Positions 1 through 6,446 of a DNA stretch of 14,250 nt are shown piece after piece. The DNA is taken from NCBI GenBank assembly GCA_025363495.1, contig JANYDR010000312.1, positions 1-14,250 on the forward strand, written 5' to 3'. The position numbers and the translations under genes were made by a program. Within the stretch, counting starts at the first letter, position 1. Each line of letters begins with the position of its first letter. Below the pieces are notes generated by a model. That model was not told the origin of the DNA, made no database searches, and saw only the letters and a list, made by a program, of their open reading frames with translations. Origin of the DNA: Cyclobacteriaceae bacterium. Its GTDB lineage: Bacteria > Bacteroidota > Bacteroidia > Cytophagales > Cyclobacteriaceae.

Positions 1-1
1 A

Positions 2-604
2 CTTGTCATTTATTGGAGGGTAAGGAAGTGCCAGGAAGGTTATATGAAATATCTTGCTTTGATTTTAGTAACTTCTTTTTTAGCTGATTTTATCGGCATA
101 ATGAATAGTCTTTTTTTCAAGATTCAATATGTTAATGAGTCTGTATCATACCTTTATTATTTTATAGACATTATTTTTCTTTCACTTCTATACAGGGCCC
201 AGTTTCCAAGGAGATTTGAGAACCTGTTTAATTACATTATTGTTCTGCTCTTTTTTGTTTATTGTTGTTGGTCATTTTTCAATCCAATTATTATTACACG
301 ACATGAATCAAAAGTGCCGATTGGGATTATTTCTATATTTTTTTGCCTGAGCTACTTCTATCAACTAATAAAAAAAATGCCGGGTATTTATGTTTACCAA
401 ATTCCGATGTTTTGGATAAATTCCGGACTACTCACTTATGCCTCCGGAACTGTGATCTTATTCGGTATTTCAAATTACCTCATTTATGTCTTGAAAAAGG
501 ATATGATAGAATACTGGATCTTTCATAATGCACTGAATACCATTTGCCATATTCTCATCGCTATTGGATTGTGGAAAGTAACATTAAAAGCCAAAACCAC
601 TTAA
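2..604 (+). CDS. Polytopic membrane protein, 5' end cut by window edge (paralogue of 1117-1770)
   Basis: Integral membrane protein of unknown function. The first ATG is at 44, but the frame stays open to base 2, and the residues read upstream of that ATG (LVIYWRVRKCQEGY) line up with the same part of the second membrane protein (LIIYWKTRKMQEPH). The real start is therefore left of the window and at least about 20 residues are missing. About six hydrophobic segments are visible. The last 66 residues, from PMFWIN to the end, match the paralogue at 38 of 66 positions by eye, including PMFWIN, ISxYL, YWIFHN and AIGLW. No catalytic motif is seen. The conserved intramembrane Trp, His and Asn residues suggest a family-specific core. 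Its position upstream of a sensor-less histidine kinase suggests a sensing role (inference). That it is a membrane protein is certain; its function is unknown. Confidence 0.85.
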   Translation, partial: LVIYWRVRKCQEGYMKYLALILVTSFLADFIGIMNSLFFKIQYVNESVSYLYYFIDIIFLSLLYRAQFPRRFENLFNYIIVLLFFVYCCWSFFNPIIITRHESKVPIGIISIFFCLSYFYQLIKKMPGIYVYQIPMFWINSGLLTYASGTVILFGISNYLIYVLKKDMIEYWIFHNALNTICHILIAIGLWKVTLKAKTT

Positions 605-760
605 ATTTTGAGCTAATAAGCAGACTTTAACAAAAGTTGACAGTTAAAAGGCAATTAATACAGGTGAATAGCTGACCTCAGATGTCAATTTGCTAATGCG
701 TTAACAAGAGCTTACGAAGGAATTGCTTAAATTATAAATTCAAACCTAACTAAATCAACT

Positions 761-1093
761 ATGGCACAAGCATTAAATAAAGGCGTTGGTGGTGGCATGA
801 TGTCCGACCAGGCAAAGAAGTGGATTCAAAACTATAAGGATAAAAATCCTGGAAGCATTGAAAGTCACTTTTTTGGAAGTGATATAATTAATTCCATTCT
901 TAATCAAAACGATTGTGTAGGTGTTAGGATCCATTACGCAATGGATGACTCTGGTGTTAAACAATTAATTTTAGTCGGTGCAAAAGAAAGCGGGAATAAT
1001 ATTTGGCCAAGTTTTTCCGATGGCACACCCTCTGGAATCGTAGCAGACAATAGCTGGCCATGTCCACCTGCCTGCAACAATAACCCATTATAA
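761..1093 (+). CDS. Small soluble hypothetical protein between two paralogous membrane proteins
   Basis: A 110-residue protein that I cannot assign to a named family. It starts at an ATG after a 156-base gap; the Shine-Dalgarno is not evident. It has no signal peptide and no membrane segment. The N-terminus is Gly-rich (GVGGGMMS). The middle is a mixed alpha/beta-looking stretch (AKKWIQNYKDKNPGSIESHFFG, then VGVRIHYAMDDSGVKQLILVGAK). The C-terminus is short and Cys/Pro/Asn-rich, with CPPACNNNPL closing the protein. The Cys pair at the end could bind metal or form a disulfide (inference). It lies between two homologous membrane-protein genes and ends 23 bases before the second, so it probably belongs to the same transcription unit as the kinase and regulator downstream. 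A role as ligand, co-sensor or adaptor is a guess from position only. Confidence 0.8.
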   Translation: MAQALNKGVGGGMMSDQAKKWIQNYKDKNPGSIESHFFGSDIINSILNQNDCVGVRIHYAMDDSGVKQLILVGAKESGNNIWPSFSDGTPSGIVADNSWPCPPACNNNPL

Positions 1094-1116
1094 ATCGAGA
1101 CTCTAATCACCCAATT

Positions 1117-1770
1117 TTGAAAGAAACTTTCATCGCTGCTGCTATAGCACAAACATTTGCGCCACTAATTCCATTGATTATTTATTGGAAGACTAGAAAA
1201 ATGCAGGAACCTCATATGAGGTTCTTGGCATGGTTGCTAATTGCTTCGATGGCAGCCGACATAACAAGTATGATTAGTTCGCTGTGGATAAGGTCAGCGG
1301 ATGTAAATTCCATTTCATGGAATCTTTATGTTGTGATTTCTATAATCTGCATTATTCTATTTTATAAACCTTTATTTCCCGCGAGGTTTAAGAATATGTT
1401 TTTGATTACAATGATTTTGTTATTGCTGATTTATTTGTATTATTTTTTTACACGTGATTTGAGTACACATGACCGGAGCACCCCATCAAATATTGTATTT
1501 ACTGTTTTACCAATACTTTTTTTCTTTAAAATGATAAGGGAGATGCCGACAATACACATTCAACGCTTCCCGATGTTTTGGATCAATGCAGGATTTTTGA
1601 TTTACTTTTCGGGTGCTGTCATCTTATACATGATCTCAGATTATCTTGTGCGGGTTTTGAATAATGATCGGACGTCTTATTGGATATTTCATAATTTTCT
1701 TGGTGTTGTTAAGTATATACTTTTTGCAATTGGATTATGGCAAGTGAATCTTCGTCCCAAATCCCTTTAA
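1117..1770 (+). CDS. Polytopic membrane protein, putative sensory partner of the downstream kinase
   Basis: A 217-residue membrane protein with about seven hydrophobic segments, roughly residues 5-23, 36-57, 68-84, 94-112, 124-138, 152-176 and 188-209. It starts at TTG 1117. The first in-frame ATG (1201) would remove the first hydrophobic segment and the LIIYW block that is conserved in the partial paralogue at the left edge, so the TTG start is preferred. The C-terminal third shares PMFWIN, YWIFHN and AIGLW with that paralogue. No enzymatic motif is visible. Its 3' end overlaps the histidine kinase by 34 bases in another frame, which points to tight co-expression. Because the kinase has no sensor domain, this protein is a reasonable candidate for the signal-receiving partner (inference from context, not from a known family). 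Confidence 0.88.
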   Translation: MKETFIAAAIAQTFAPLIPLIIYWKTRKMQEPHMRFLAWLLIASMAADITSMISSLWIRSADVNSISWNLYVVISIICIILFYKPLFPARFKNMFLITMILLLLIYLYYFFTRDLSTHDRSTPSNIVFTVLPILFFFKMIREMPTIHIQRFPMFWINAGFLIYFSGAVILYMISDYLVRVLNNDRTSYWIFHNFLGVVKYILFAIGLWQVNLRPKSL

Positions 1771-2534
1771 TATTTGCTATGGCTACGGCAGCCATGCTTG
1801 TCATGGCAATTGCGATCGTGCTATTCATAGTTTTCTATCAGAAGAAAATGCTTCAGGAGCAATTAACCCGTCAGTCTATGGAAGCTGAGCATCGTCAAAA
1901 AATGATGGTGGCCGAGATGCAATCTCGTGAAAATGAGCGGAGTAGACTGTCAAAAGAGATTCATGACGGCGTTGGGGTAATGCTGCAGGCACTACGGGCG
2001 ACGACATTTGCTGTAGCGAAAAATGCGTCAGATGAAGATCGTGGCGAACTCAATCAGCAAATCAATGAGATTACGGAGACAGTGAGAAGTATGGCGTATA
2101 ATTTAATGCCGCCATCGCTCGAAAAATTTGGCCTGAAAGAAACACTTGATGAGTACTGCAACAAACTCAACCAATATAATCCTGATATTCAATTTCATTT
2201 TTCTCAGGATGGTTCTCCAGGAAGATTGGATAGCTGGCAACAACTTACATTATACAGAATTGTACAAGAGTCTACAACGAATGCAATTCGTCATGCCAAT
2301 GCTTCCGAAGTTACAGTGGCGATGGTTTGGTCCCCAGAAGTACTCACACTTTGGGTGGCTGACAATGGAAAAGGTTTTGACTTTCCGAGCGGACAAAATA
2401 AAACCCATGGTCGTCATGGTCTTGGACTTTACAGTCTGGAAAATCGTGCATCACTACTAGGTGCTACACTAAAATTTTCTTCGAATATTCCAACGGGAAC
2501 ATTATTAACTGTTCACTTACCTCTTAATGGATAA
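1737..2534 (+). CDS. Sensor histidine kinase, HisKA_3/NarL-partner type, no sensor domain
   Basis: Membrane-anchored histidine kinase of 265 residues that would autophosphorylate on His and pass the phosphate to the adjacent regulator. Layout: one membrane segment at about 14-34; a charged, coiled-coil-like linker at 36-72; the phospho-acceptor motif KEIHDGVG with His76; the conserved NLMPPSLEKFGL segment at about 122-133; the HATPase N-box with E178, N182 and H186; the G1 box DNGKGF at 209-214; and the GLGL box at 228-231. All catalytic elements look intact. There is no extracytoplasmic loop, PAS, GAF or other input domain. The start at ATG 1737 overlaps the upstream membrane gene by 34 bases; ATG 1779 is possible but would cut into the anchor. 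The 3' end overlaps the regulator by 8 bases (ATGGATAA). The signal is unknown. Confidence 0.95.
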   Translation: MASESSSQIPLIFAMATAAMLVMAIAIVLFIVFYQKKMLQEQLTRQSMEAEHRQKMMVAEMQSRENERSRLSKEIHDGVGVMLQALRATTFAVAKNASDEDRGELNQQINEITETVRSMAYNLMPPSLEKFGLKETLDEYCNKLNQYNPDIQFHFSQDGSPGRLDSWQQLTLYRIVQESTTNAIRHANASEVTVAMVWSPEVLTLWVADNGKGFDFPSGQNKTHGRHGLGLYSLENRASLLGATLKFSSNIPTGTLLTVHLPLNG

Positions 2535-3180
2535 AATCAATTTATTAATCGTTGACGATCATCGTTTATTTCGCAAAGCGATGGTGCGACTGCTCAAAAC
2601 ATTTGAACGCATCGGTGAAGTTTGGGAAGCTGAGAACGGAAAAGACTGTCTTGGAAAGATAGAGAAACATCCTGTTCAGGTACTACTGCTCGATCTTGAA
2701 ATGCCTCGTATGAATGGGGTGGAAGTGGTTGAAAATTTAATTCCACGCTTCCCCGAACTTAAGATCATTATTTTGACGATGCATGATAGTGAGAAGTATA
2801 TGATTCATTTGCTTGAGTTAGGGGTCCACTCTTTCTTATTGAAGAATTCGGATCCTGATGAGTTATATCTGGCAATTACTTCGGTAATAGAAAAAGATTT
2901 TTATTATAGTGAGCAACTCTCCAAAATTCTTAGAAAGAGCCTTAAAGACAAGAATCAGAAGAAGCGACCTATGTTTAAAAATTCTATAAAACTTACGGAT
3001 CGTGAAAGAGAAATATTGGAGCTGATCTGTAAGGAGAAAACAATAAAGGAAATCAGCCAACAGCTCTCTATAAGTGAAGGTACTATTAATGTTCACAAGC
3101 ATAATCTCCAAGCTAAACTTGGAGTAAAATCCGTCATTGGGCTAATCCGTTTTGCATACGAGTCAGGCATTTTAAGGTGA
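2527..3180 (+). CDS. Response regulator, REC plus LuxR-type HTH (NarL/FixJ family)
   Basis: A 217-residue DNA-binding response regulator, the evident cognate partner of the kinase it overlaps. The receiver domain (about 4-122) has the acidic pair D10-D11, the phospho-acceptor D56 in LLLDLEMP, T84 in IIILTMHD and K106 in SFLLKNSDP, so it should be phosphorylatable. A linker of about 30 residues (Lys-rich at 136-147) leads to a GerE/LuxR-type helix-turn-helix at about 156-217, with LTDREREILELI, IKEISQQLSISEGTINVHKHNLQAKLGV and a closing helix. Translation starts inside the last codons of the kinase gene, indicating translational coupling. Target genes cannot be read from the sequence; the upstream membrane genes and the genes after 3424 are the nearest candidates. 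Confidence 0.97.
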   Translation: MDKINLLIVDDHRLFRKAMVRLLKTFERIGEVWEAENGKDCLGKIEKHPVQVLLLDLEMPRMNGVEVVENLIPRFPELKIIILTMHDSEKYMIHLLELGVHSFLLKNSDPDELYLAITSVIEKDFYYSEQLSKILRKSLKDKNQKKRPMFKNSIKLTDREREILELICKEKTIKEISQQLSISEGTINVHKHNLQAKLGVKSVIGLIRFAYESGILR

Positions 3181-3205
3181 TTTTTTTGATTTCAAAATCT
3201 AAATA

Positions 3206-3235
3206 ATCCTTTAGTTTTTCTAAAGGATCCTTTAG
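3206..3235. terminator. Three-part inverted/direct repeat after the regulator gene, possible terminator or alternative hairpin
   Basis: ATCCTTTAG at 3206-3214 and its exact reverse complement CTAAAGGAT at 3220-3228 enclose a TTTTT loop. A third unit, ATCCTTTAG, at 3227-3235 overlaps the second, so 3220-3235 is also a perfect 16-base palindrome (CTAAAGGATCCTTTAG). Unit 2 can pair with unit 1 or lie within the palindrome. It begins 26 bases after the regulator's stop codon. There is no T-tract after the stem, so simple intrinsic termination is uncertain; protein binding or 3'-end protection are alternatives. Confidence 0.45.
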
Positions 3236-3423
3236 ATGAATTTATCGTCCATTTTTCTTGAAAAACCCGCTCAAGACTATCAAAAGCGCATTTTCTGAGT
3301 ATAAAATCCGAAGTAAACAGCAATTTTGTTGCTTTCCGCCGATGATATTAAAGACGTCACACCTTTTTATATAGCCGATATTACAAGTAAGGTTTTAAAG
3401 TCTACACGGTTTTTTTGGTTTAA
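3236..3423. other. Intergenic stretch without a recognisable gene
   Basis: Non-coding stretch between the signalling island and the pseudo-receiver gene. I see no convincing ORF, RNA gene or consensus promoter here. A poly-T/G run (GGTTTTTTTGG) lies just before the GTG start at 3424, and an in-frame TAA lies immediately before that start. Confidence 0.4.
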
Positions 3424-3768
3424 GTGAAGGTGCTCGCGGTCCATTGGCAGGAAGAAGTCCTACGGGAAATTGAGCGCACACTGTGCCCGCCAAGATGGTA
3501 TGTTCGTTCCATGACTAGTGGATTGGATGCACTACTCTCGGCAAGAGTGGAACAGTATGATTTGATTTTCTGTTGCCTCAACCTGTCGATGGTCACGGGC
3601 ATTGAATTCGCCCGATCGGTTAGGAATCTTTCAGCCAATAAGAACACGCCGATTATATTTCTTTCAGAAGGTGATGAAACAGAAGGTCAACGAGAATTGC
3701 TTAGCAGGCTAAGAACCGACTGGCTTACACTGGAAGAAATTTCTTCTCTTAAGGATTTGAAAATTTGA
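3424..3768 (+). CDS. Stand-alone pseudo-receiver (REC-like) domain, phosphorylation residues lost
   Basis: A 114-residue single-domain protein with the outline of a response-regulator receiver: KVLAVHWQEEVLREIERTL as strand and helix 1, YDLIFCCLNLSMVTGIEFARSVR as the strand 3 to helix 3 region, and TPIIFLSE as strand 4. The key residues are changed. The acidic pair is His7-Trp8, the phospho-acceptor position after YDLIFC is Cys51, and the switch Lys appears to be Leu103 (DWLTLEE). Ser81 remains at the Thr/Ser position. Phosphorylation is therefore unlikely; a structural or protein-binding role is more plausible (inference). Start is GTG 3424, directly after an in-frame TAA, so no longer version exists in this frame; GTG 3430 is an alternative. 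The next gene begins 9 bases after its stop, suggesting co-transcription. Confidence 0.75.
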   Translation: MKVLAVHWQEEVLREIERTLCPPRWYVRSMTSGLDALLSARVEQYDLIFCCLNLSMVTGIEFARSVRNLSANKNTPIIFLSEGDETEGQRELLSRLRTDWLTLEEISSLKDLKI

Positions 3769-3777
3769 ATACACGGT

Positions 3778-5334
3778 ATGTATACAGACAGCCATCATAA
3801 CAATGCTGATGTTATCCAGGATAAGAAGACTGCCAAAAATGAAGTGTCTGAATTGGACATAGATTTTTCTGTAAGAGAAACACGCAATGCGTTAACGCAT
3901 TATTCAACGAAGGGCTCTAAGATTCATTTTGTTCCTCTGTCACCACCTGAAAAAGGATTTTTCACAGGAGTTGAAGGAGGAATCATTGACAGACAGGTCA
4001 TCCACAAATTATATGAATGTCTCGCTTCTAATGACCAGGAAAAAGTAATTGCCTGGATGAACAGTCATTTTCGTTCTGCATTTAAGGGACGAAAGAGCAA
4101 GGACCTACTTTTAAAAACTCTTCCTCTTCATTTGACATTGCCACGTATCGCTTATTTGCAAAATGGACATTATGATTATTTTGAAGAATTAAAGAAGCAA
4201 TACAAGTTTTATCTGGATGGAGAGCCTTCTGGAAATTATTCTATAATACAGTCAGGTGAAGAGATTAATGTTTTAACCCAGGATGAAAGATCTTGTTCAT
4301 CGGTTGTATTTTGTATTGACGGAATTCATTCTCTGGGCATAGGTAATCCTGAAGATGAATTTATTCACGAAGGTCAATCGCCAAAAGATGTATCTATTGG
4401 TCGGGTTAAGAGTAGAATTCGGCAATTAAAAGGAGAAGAATGCCTTGAAGACCAGGAGTTGAAAAAATGGGAGTACCCACCTTTGTTGTTGCGACTGGCG
4501 AACAACTTTGGTAATGGAATATTCGGTCACGCGAGAAGTTTTTCAGACTGCGCACGGACAGTGCTCGACCAGCGAAGGTATTTGGACAAAGGTGTAGTTA
4601 AGACAAGTGGCTACGATATAGTGCGTGAGCTGTTGGGATTGGACGAACAATTGCAACCTACCGGCTCCAGACGTATCTTTATTGATATGACACATCTCAG
4701 CGCGAGCGCCCGCAACGATTTGTATCAAAAGATTTTCCGGAGATTCAATAAAAACGTTAATCCCGAACATCCAATTCCAGTAGTTTTCACCGAAGCGGCT
4801 TATAGCGGTGTTGACTACCTGGCCGAAATGATGAAAAATGCCCATGAAAGGTTGGAATCAGATGATTTCCGTGTTCAAAACTATTGCGGAGGGAGTATTA
4901 ATCTTTCAGATGAGGACATATTGGAAGTATTTTGGAGCCGTGGACTTATTTCATTTTCGTTGGAAGAAAATAAGATGGGTGACCAGTTAGGAGGTATTGA
5001 AAAGCTTTTTTCAAACACTCCCCGCGCACAGGCTTTGCGGTTGCTGGGTCGCCAGATTTCGGGGATGATCAGTGTTCCTTTTGCTTATCATGTGACCGCA
5101 CCATTGATGATATGGGACTACCTGAATATAGGGAGTGGCCTCACAGGAAAAGGGGAGAGACTTGAGCGATACCGATGCAACTCCTATCAGAACGCGCTCG
5201 AAGAAGATCTTGAAGAGGTGTTAACGAAACTTAAAAAGGAAGAACCCATGTGGTTTGGAAGCTATAAGCCAGAAGCTTTGGTCAGAAAGCTTTGTTATCA
5301 AAACATCTCTGAGTTTGTGTTAAGGAATTATTAA
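3778..5334 (+). CDS. Divergent M19 renal-dipeptidase/amidohydrolase-like protein (tentative)
   Basis: A 518-residue soluble protein with no signal peptide or membrane segment. I read it tentatively as a TIM-barrel metal-hydrolase relative of peptidase family M19. Landmarks in the right order are: FCIDGIHSLG (178-187) where M19 has an EGGH-type motif; RLANNFGNGIFGHARS (239-254) like the 'LTHN.N' region; FIDMTHLSASAR (301-312) like the DVSHLS motif, with His305 as a candidate metal ligand; PIPVVFTEAAYSG (332-344) like 'PVIASHS'; and INLSDEDILEVF (374-385) like the 'RNLSDEQI' segment. Several metal ligands look altered: Asp181 for Glu, FTEA for SH, and no clear HxD near residue 50. It may be catalytically changed or inactive. 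It forms a pair with the pseudo-receiver, 9 bases upstream, and ends just before a hairpin terminator. The ORF is certain; the family is inference at about even odds. Confidence 0.72.
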   Translation: MYTDSHHNNADVIQDKKTAKNEVSELDIDFSVRETRNALTHYSTKGSKIHFVPLSPPEKGFFTGVEGGIIDRQVIHKLYECLASNDQEKVIAWMNSHFRSAFKGRKSKDLLLKTLPLHLTLPRIAYLQNGHYDYFEELKKQYKFYLDGEPSGNYSIIQSGEEINVLTQDERSCSSVVFCIDGIHSLGIGNPEDEFIHEGQSPKDVSIGRVKSRIRQLKGEECLEDQELKKWEYPPLLLRLANNFGNGIFGHARSFSDCARTVLDQRRYLDKGVVKTSGYDIVRELLGLDEQLQPTGSRRIFIDMTHLSASARNDLYQKIFRRFNKNVNPEHPIPVVFTEAAYSGVDYLAEMMKNAHERLESDDFRVQNYCGGSINLSDEDILEVFWSRGLISFSLEENKMGDQLGGIEKLFSNTPRAQALRLLGRQISGMISVPFAYHVTAPLMIWDYLNIGSGLTGKGERLERYRCNSYQNALEEDLEEVLTKLKKEEPMWFGSYKPEALVRKLCYQNISEFVLRNY

Positions 5335-5352
5335 AAAACCTACATTAAACAT

Positions 5353-5376
5353 AAAAACTTACTTAGGTAAGTTTTT
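5353..5376 (+). terminator. Intrinsic hairpin terminator after the M19-like gene
   Basis: AAAAACTTAC (5353-5362) and GTAAGTTTTT (5367-5376) form a perfect 10-base stem around a 4-base TTAG loop, 18 bases after the stop codon at 5334. The 3' arm ends in five T. Since the 5' arm begins with five A, it could also act on the opposite strand. It separates the pseudo-receiver/M19-like pair from the protease gene. Confidence 0.8.
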
Positions 5377-5527
5377 AAAGAAATCTCAATAAAACCTATT
5401 AATCATAGATAGTAGATTTAACTATCATTTCTACAGAAGCAAGTGCAGTGGCCCCGAAGTTTTTAGCGGGAATGGAGTTCGTGTGTAATGAGTGCTAAGA
5501 AACTTATGTACATCAAACCATACTTCG

Positions 5528-6322
5528 ATGGCACATCACATCGCGCGCTTTGGCTGGCTGCCGGATTTACCCGATCAACGTGATTTCATTTATGCGGCAC
5601 CTCGTCCGCTTCTAAAAAAAATTCCTCCCAAAATAAATCTGACCAGTCAATGCCCACCGGTATATGACCAGGGGCAGCTTGGAAGTTGTACTGCCAATGC
5701 GATTGGCGGTGCCTTTGAATTCGGGTTGAAAAAACAAAACCCATTACTGGACTTAATGCCCTCACGACTCTTTATCTATTATAATGAGCGTGTGATAGAA
5801 CACACCGTAAACAGCGACAGCGGTGCGATGATCAAGGATGGCATTAAGAGCGTGAACAAACAGGGCGTATGTCCTGAAAAGTTATTACCCTATGACATTA
5901 CCCGTTTTGCCGACAAGCCTTCCGATCAATGTTATGCAGAAGCGCTAAAGCATCAGGTACTTTCCTATAGTCGCGTATCGCGCACACTCGCCCAGATGAA
6001 AGGTTGTCTTGCCTCCGGTTATCCGTTTGTTTTTGGATTCACGGTATACGAATCATTTGAAAGTGCTTCTGTAGCAAAGACTGGCAAAGTGAATATGCCC
6101 AAAGTAAAAGAACAACAGGTCGGGGGCCACGCCGTGATGGCGGTGGGATACGATGATACGACAAAGAGATTTATTGTAAGGAATAGTTGGGGAGAGGGCT
6201 GGGGGTTGAAAGGATATTTTACAATGCCGTATGAGTATTTGATGAATGAAAATTTATCGGATGATTTTTGGACCGTGAGGGTCGTTGAGGAAAATCGAAT
6301 AGTAAAAAAGAAGCCGGGATGA
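5528..6322 (+). CDS. Papain-family (C1A) cysteine protease, no signal peptide
   Basis: A 264-residue cysteine protease with the complete papain catalytic set. The oxyanion Gln48 and nucleophile Cys54 are in YDQGQLGSCTANAIGGAFEF, spaced six residues apart as in papain. His201 is in VGGHAVMAVGYDD, and Asn219 is in IVRNSWGEGWGLKGYF. The N-terminus (ARFGWLPDLPDQRDF) is the short segment typical of bacterial C1A enzymes that lack a propeptide. The start is ATG 5528, directly before that segment; an upstream GTG at 5492 would add twelve residues with no family resemblance. No signal peptide is seen, so the enzyme is either cytoplasmic or exported by another route. A terminator lies between it and the gene before, and a promoter-like element precedes the next gene, so it is probably transcribed alone. 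The substrate is unknown. Confidence 0.93.
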   Translation: MAHHIARFGWLPDLPDQRDFIYAAPRPLLKKIPPKINLTSQCPPVYDQGQLGSCTANAIGGAFEFGLKKQNPLLDLMPSRLFIYYNERVIEHTVNSDSGAMIKDGIKSVNKQGVCPEKLLPYDITRFADKPSDQCYAEALKHQVLSYSRVSRTLAQMKGCLASGYPFVFGFTVYESFESASVAKTGKVNMPKVKEQQVGGHAVMAVGYDDTTKRFIVRNSWGEGWGLKGYFTMPYEYLMNENLSDDFWTVRVVEENRIVKKKPG

Positions 6323-6376
6323 GATGTGTTGGTATTTCAAGAAAAGTGAATTAATAAAATTAGAAAATAGCGGGAG

Positions 6377-6406
6377 TTTGATAGGAATGAAAACAACTTT
6401 ATTTTG
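6377..6406 (+). promoter_or_regulatory. Bacteroidota-type promoter candidate for the patatin gene
   Basis: TTTG at 6377-6380, an 18-base spacer, then TTATTTTG at 6399-6406. This fits the Bacteroidota primary sigma pattern TTTG-N(about 19)-TAnnTTTG with one mismatch in the -7 box. It lies 40 bases before the ATG at 6447. Confidence 0.35.
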
Positions 6407-6446
6407 AACCCTAGTGATACAGAGATCATGAGAAAATCGCATTGCA

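Noticed and set aside
5408..5426. GATAGT-N7-ACTATC inverted repeat
   Set aside because: Only a 6-base A+T-rich dyad, with no T-tract and no position close to a start; chance is likely.
5492..5527. GTG start upstream of the papain-like gene
   Set aside because: The extra residues (LRNLCTSNHTS) show no family resemblance, while ATG 5528 sits directly before the conserved FGWLPDLPDQRDF segment.
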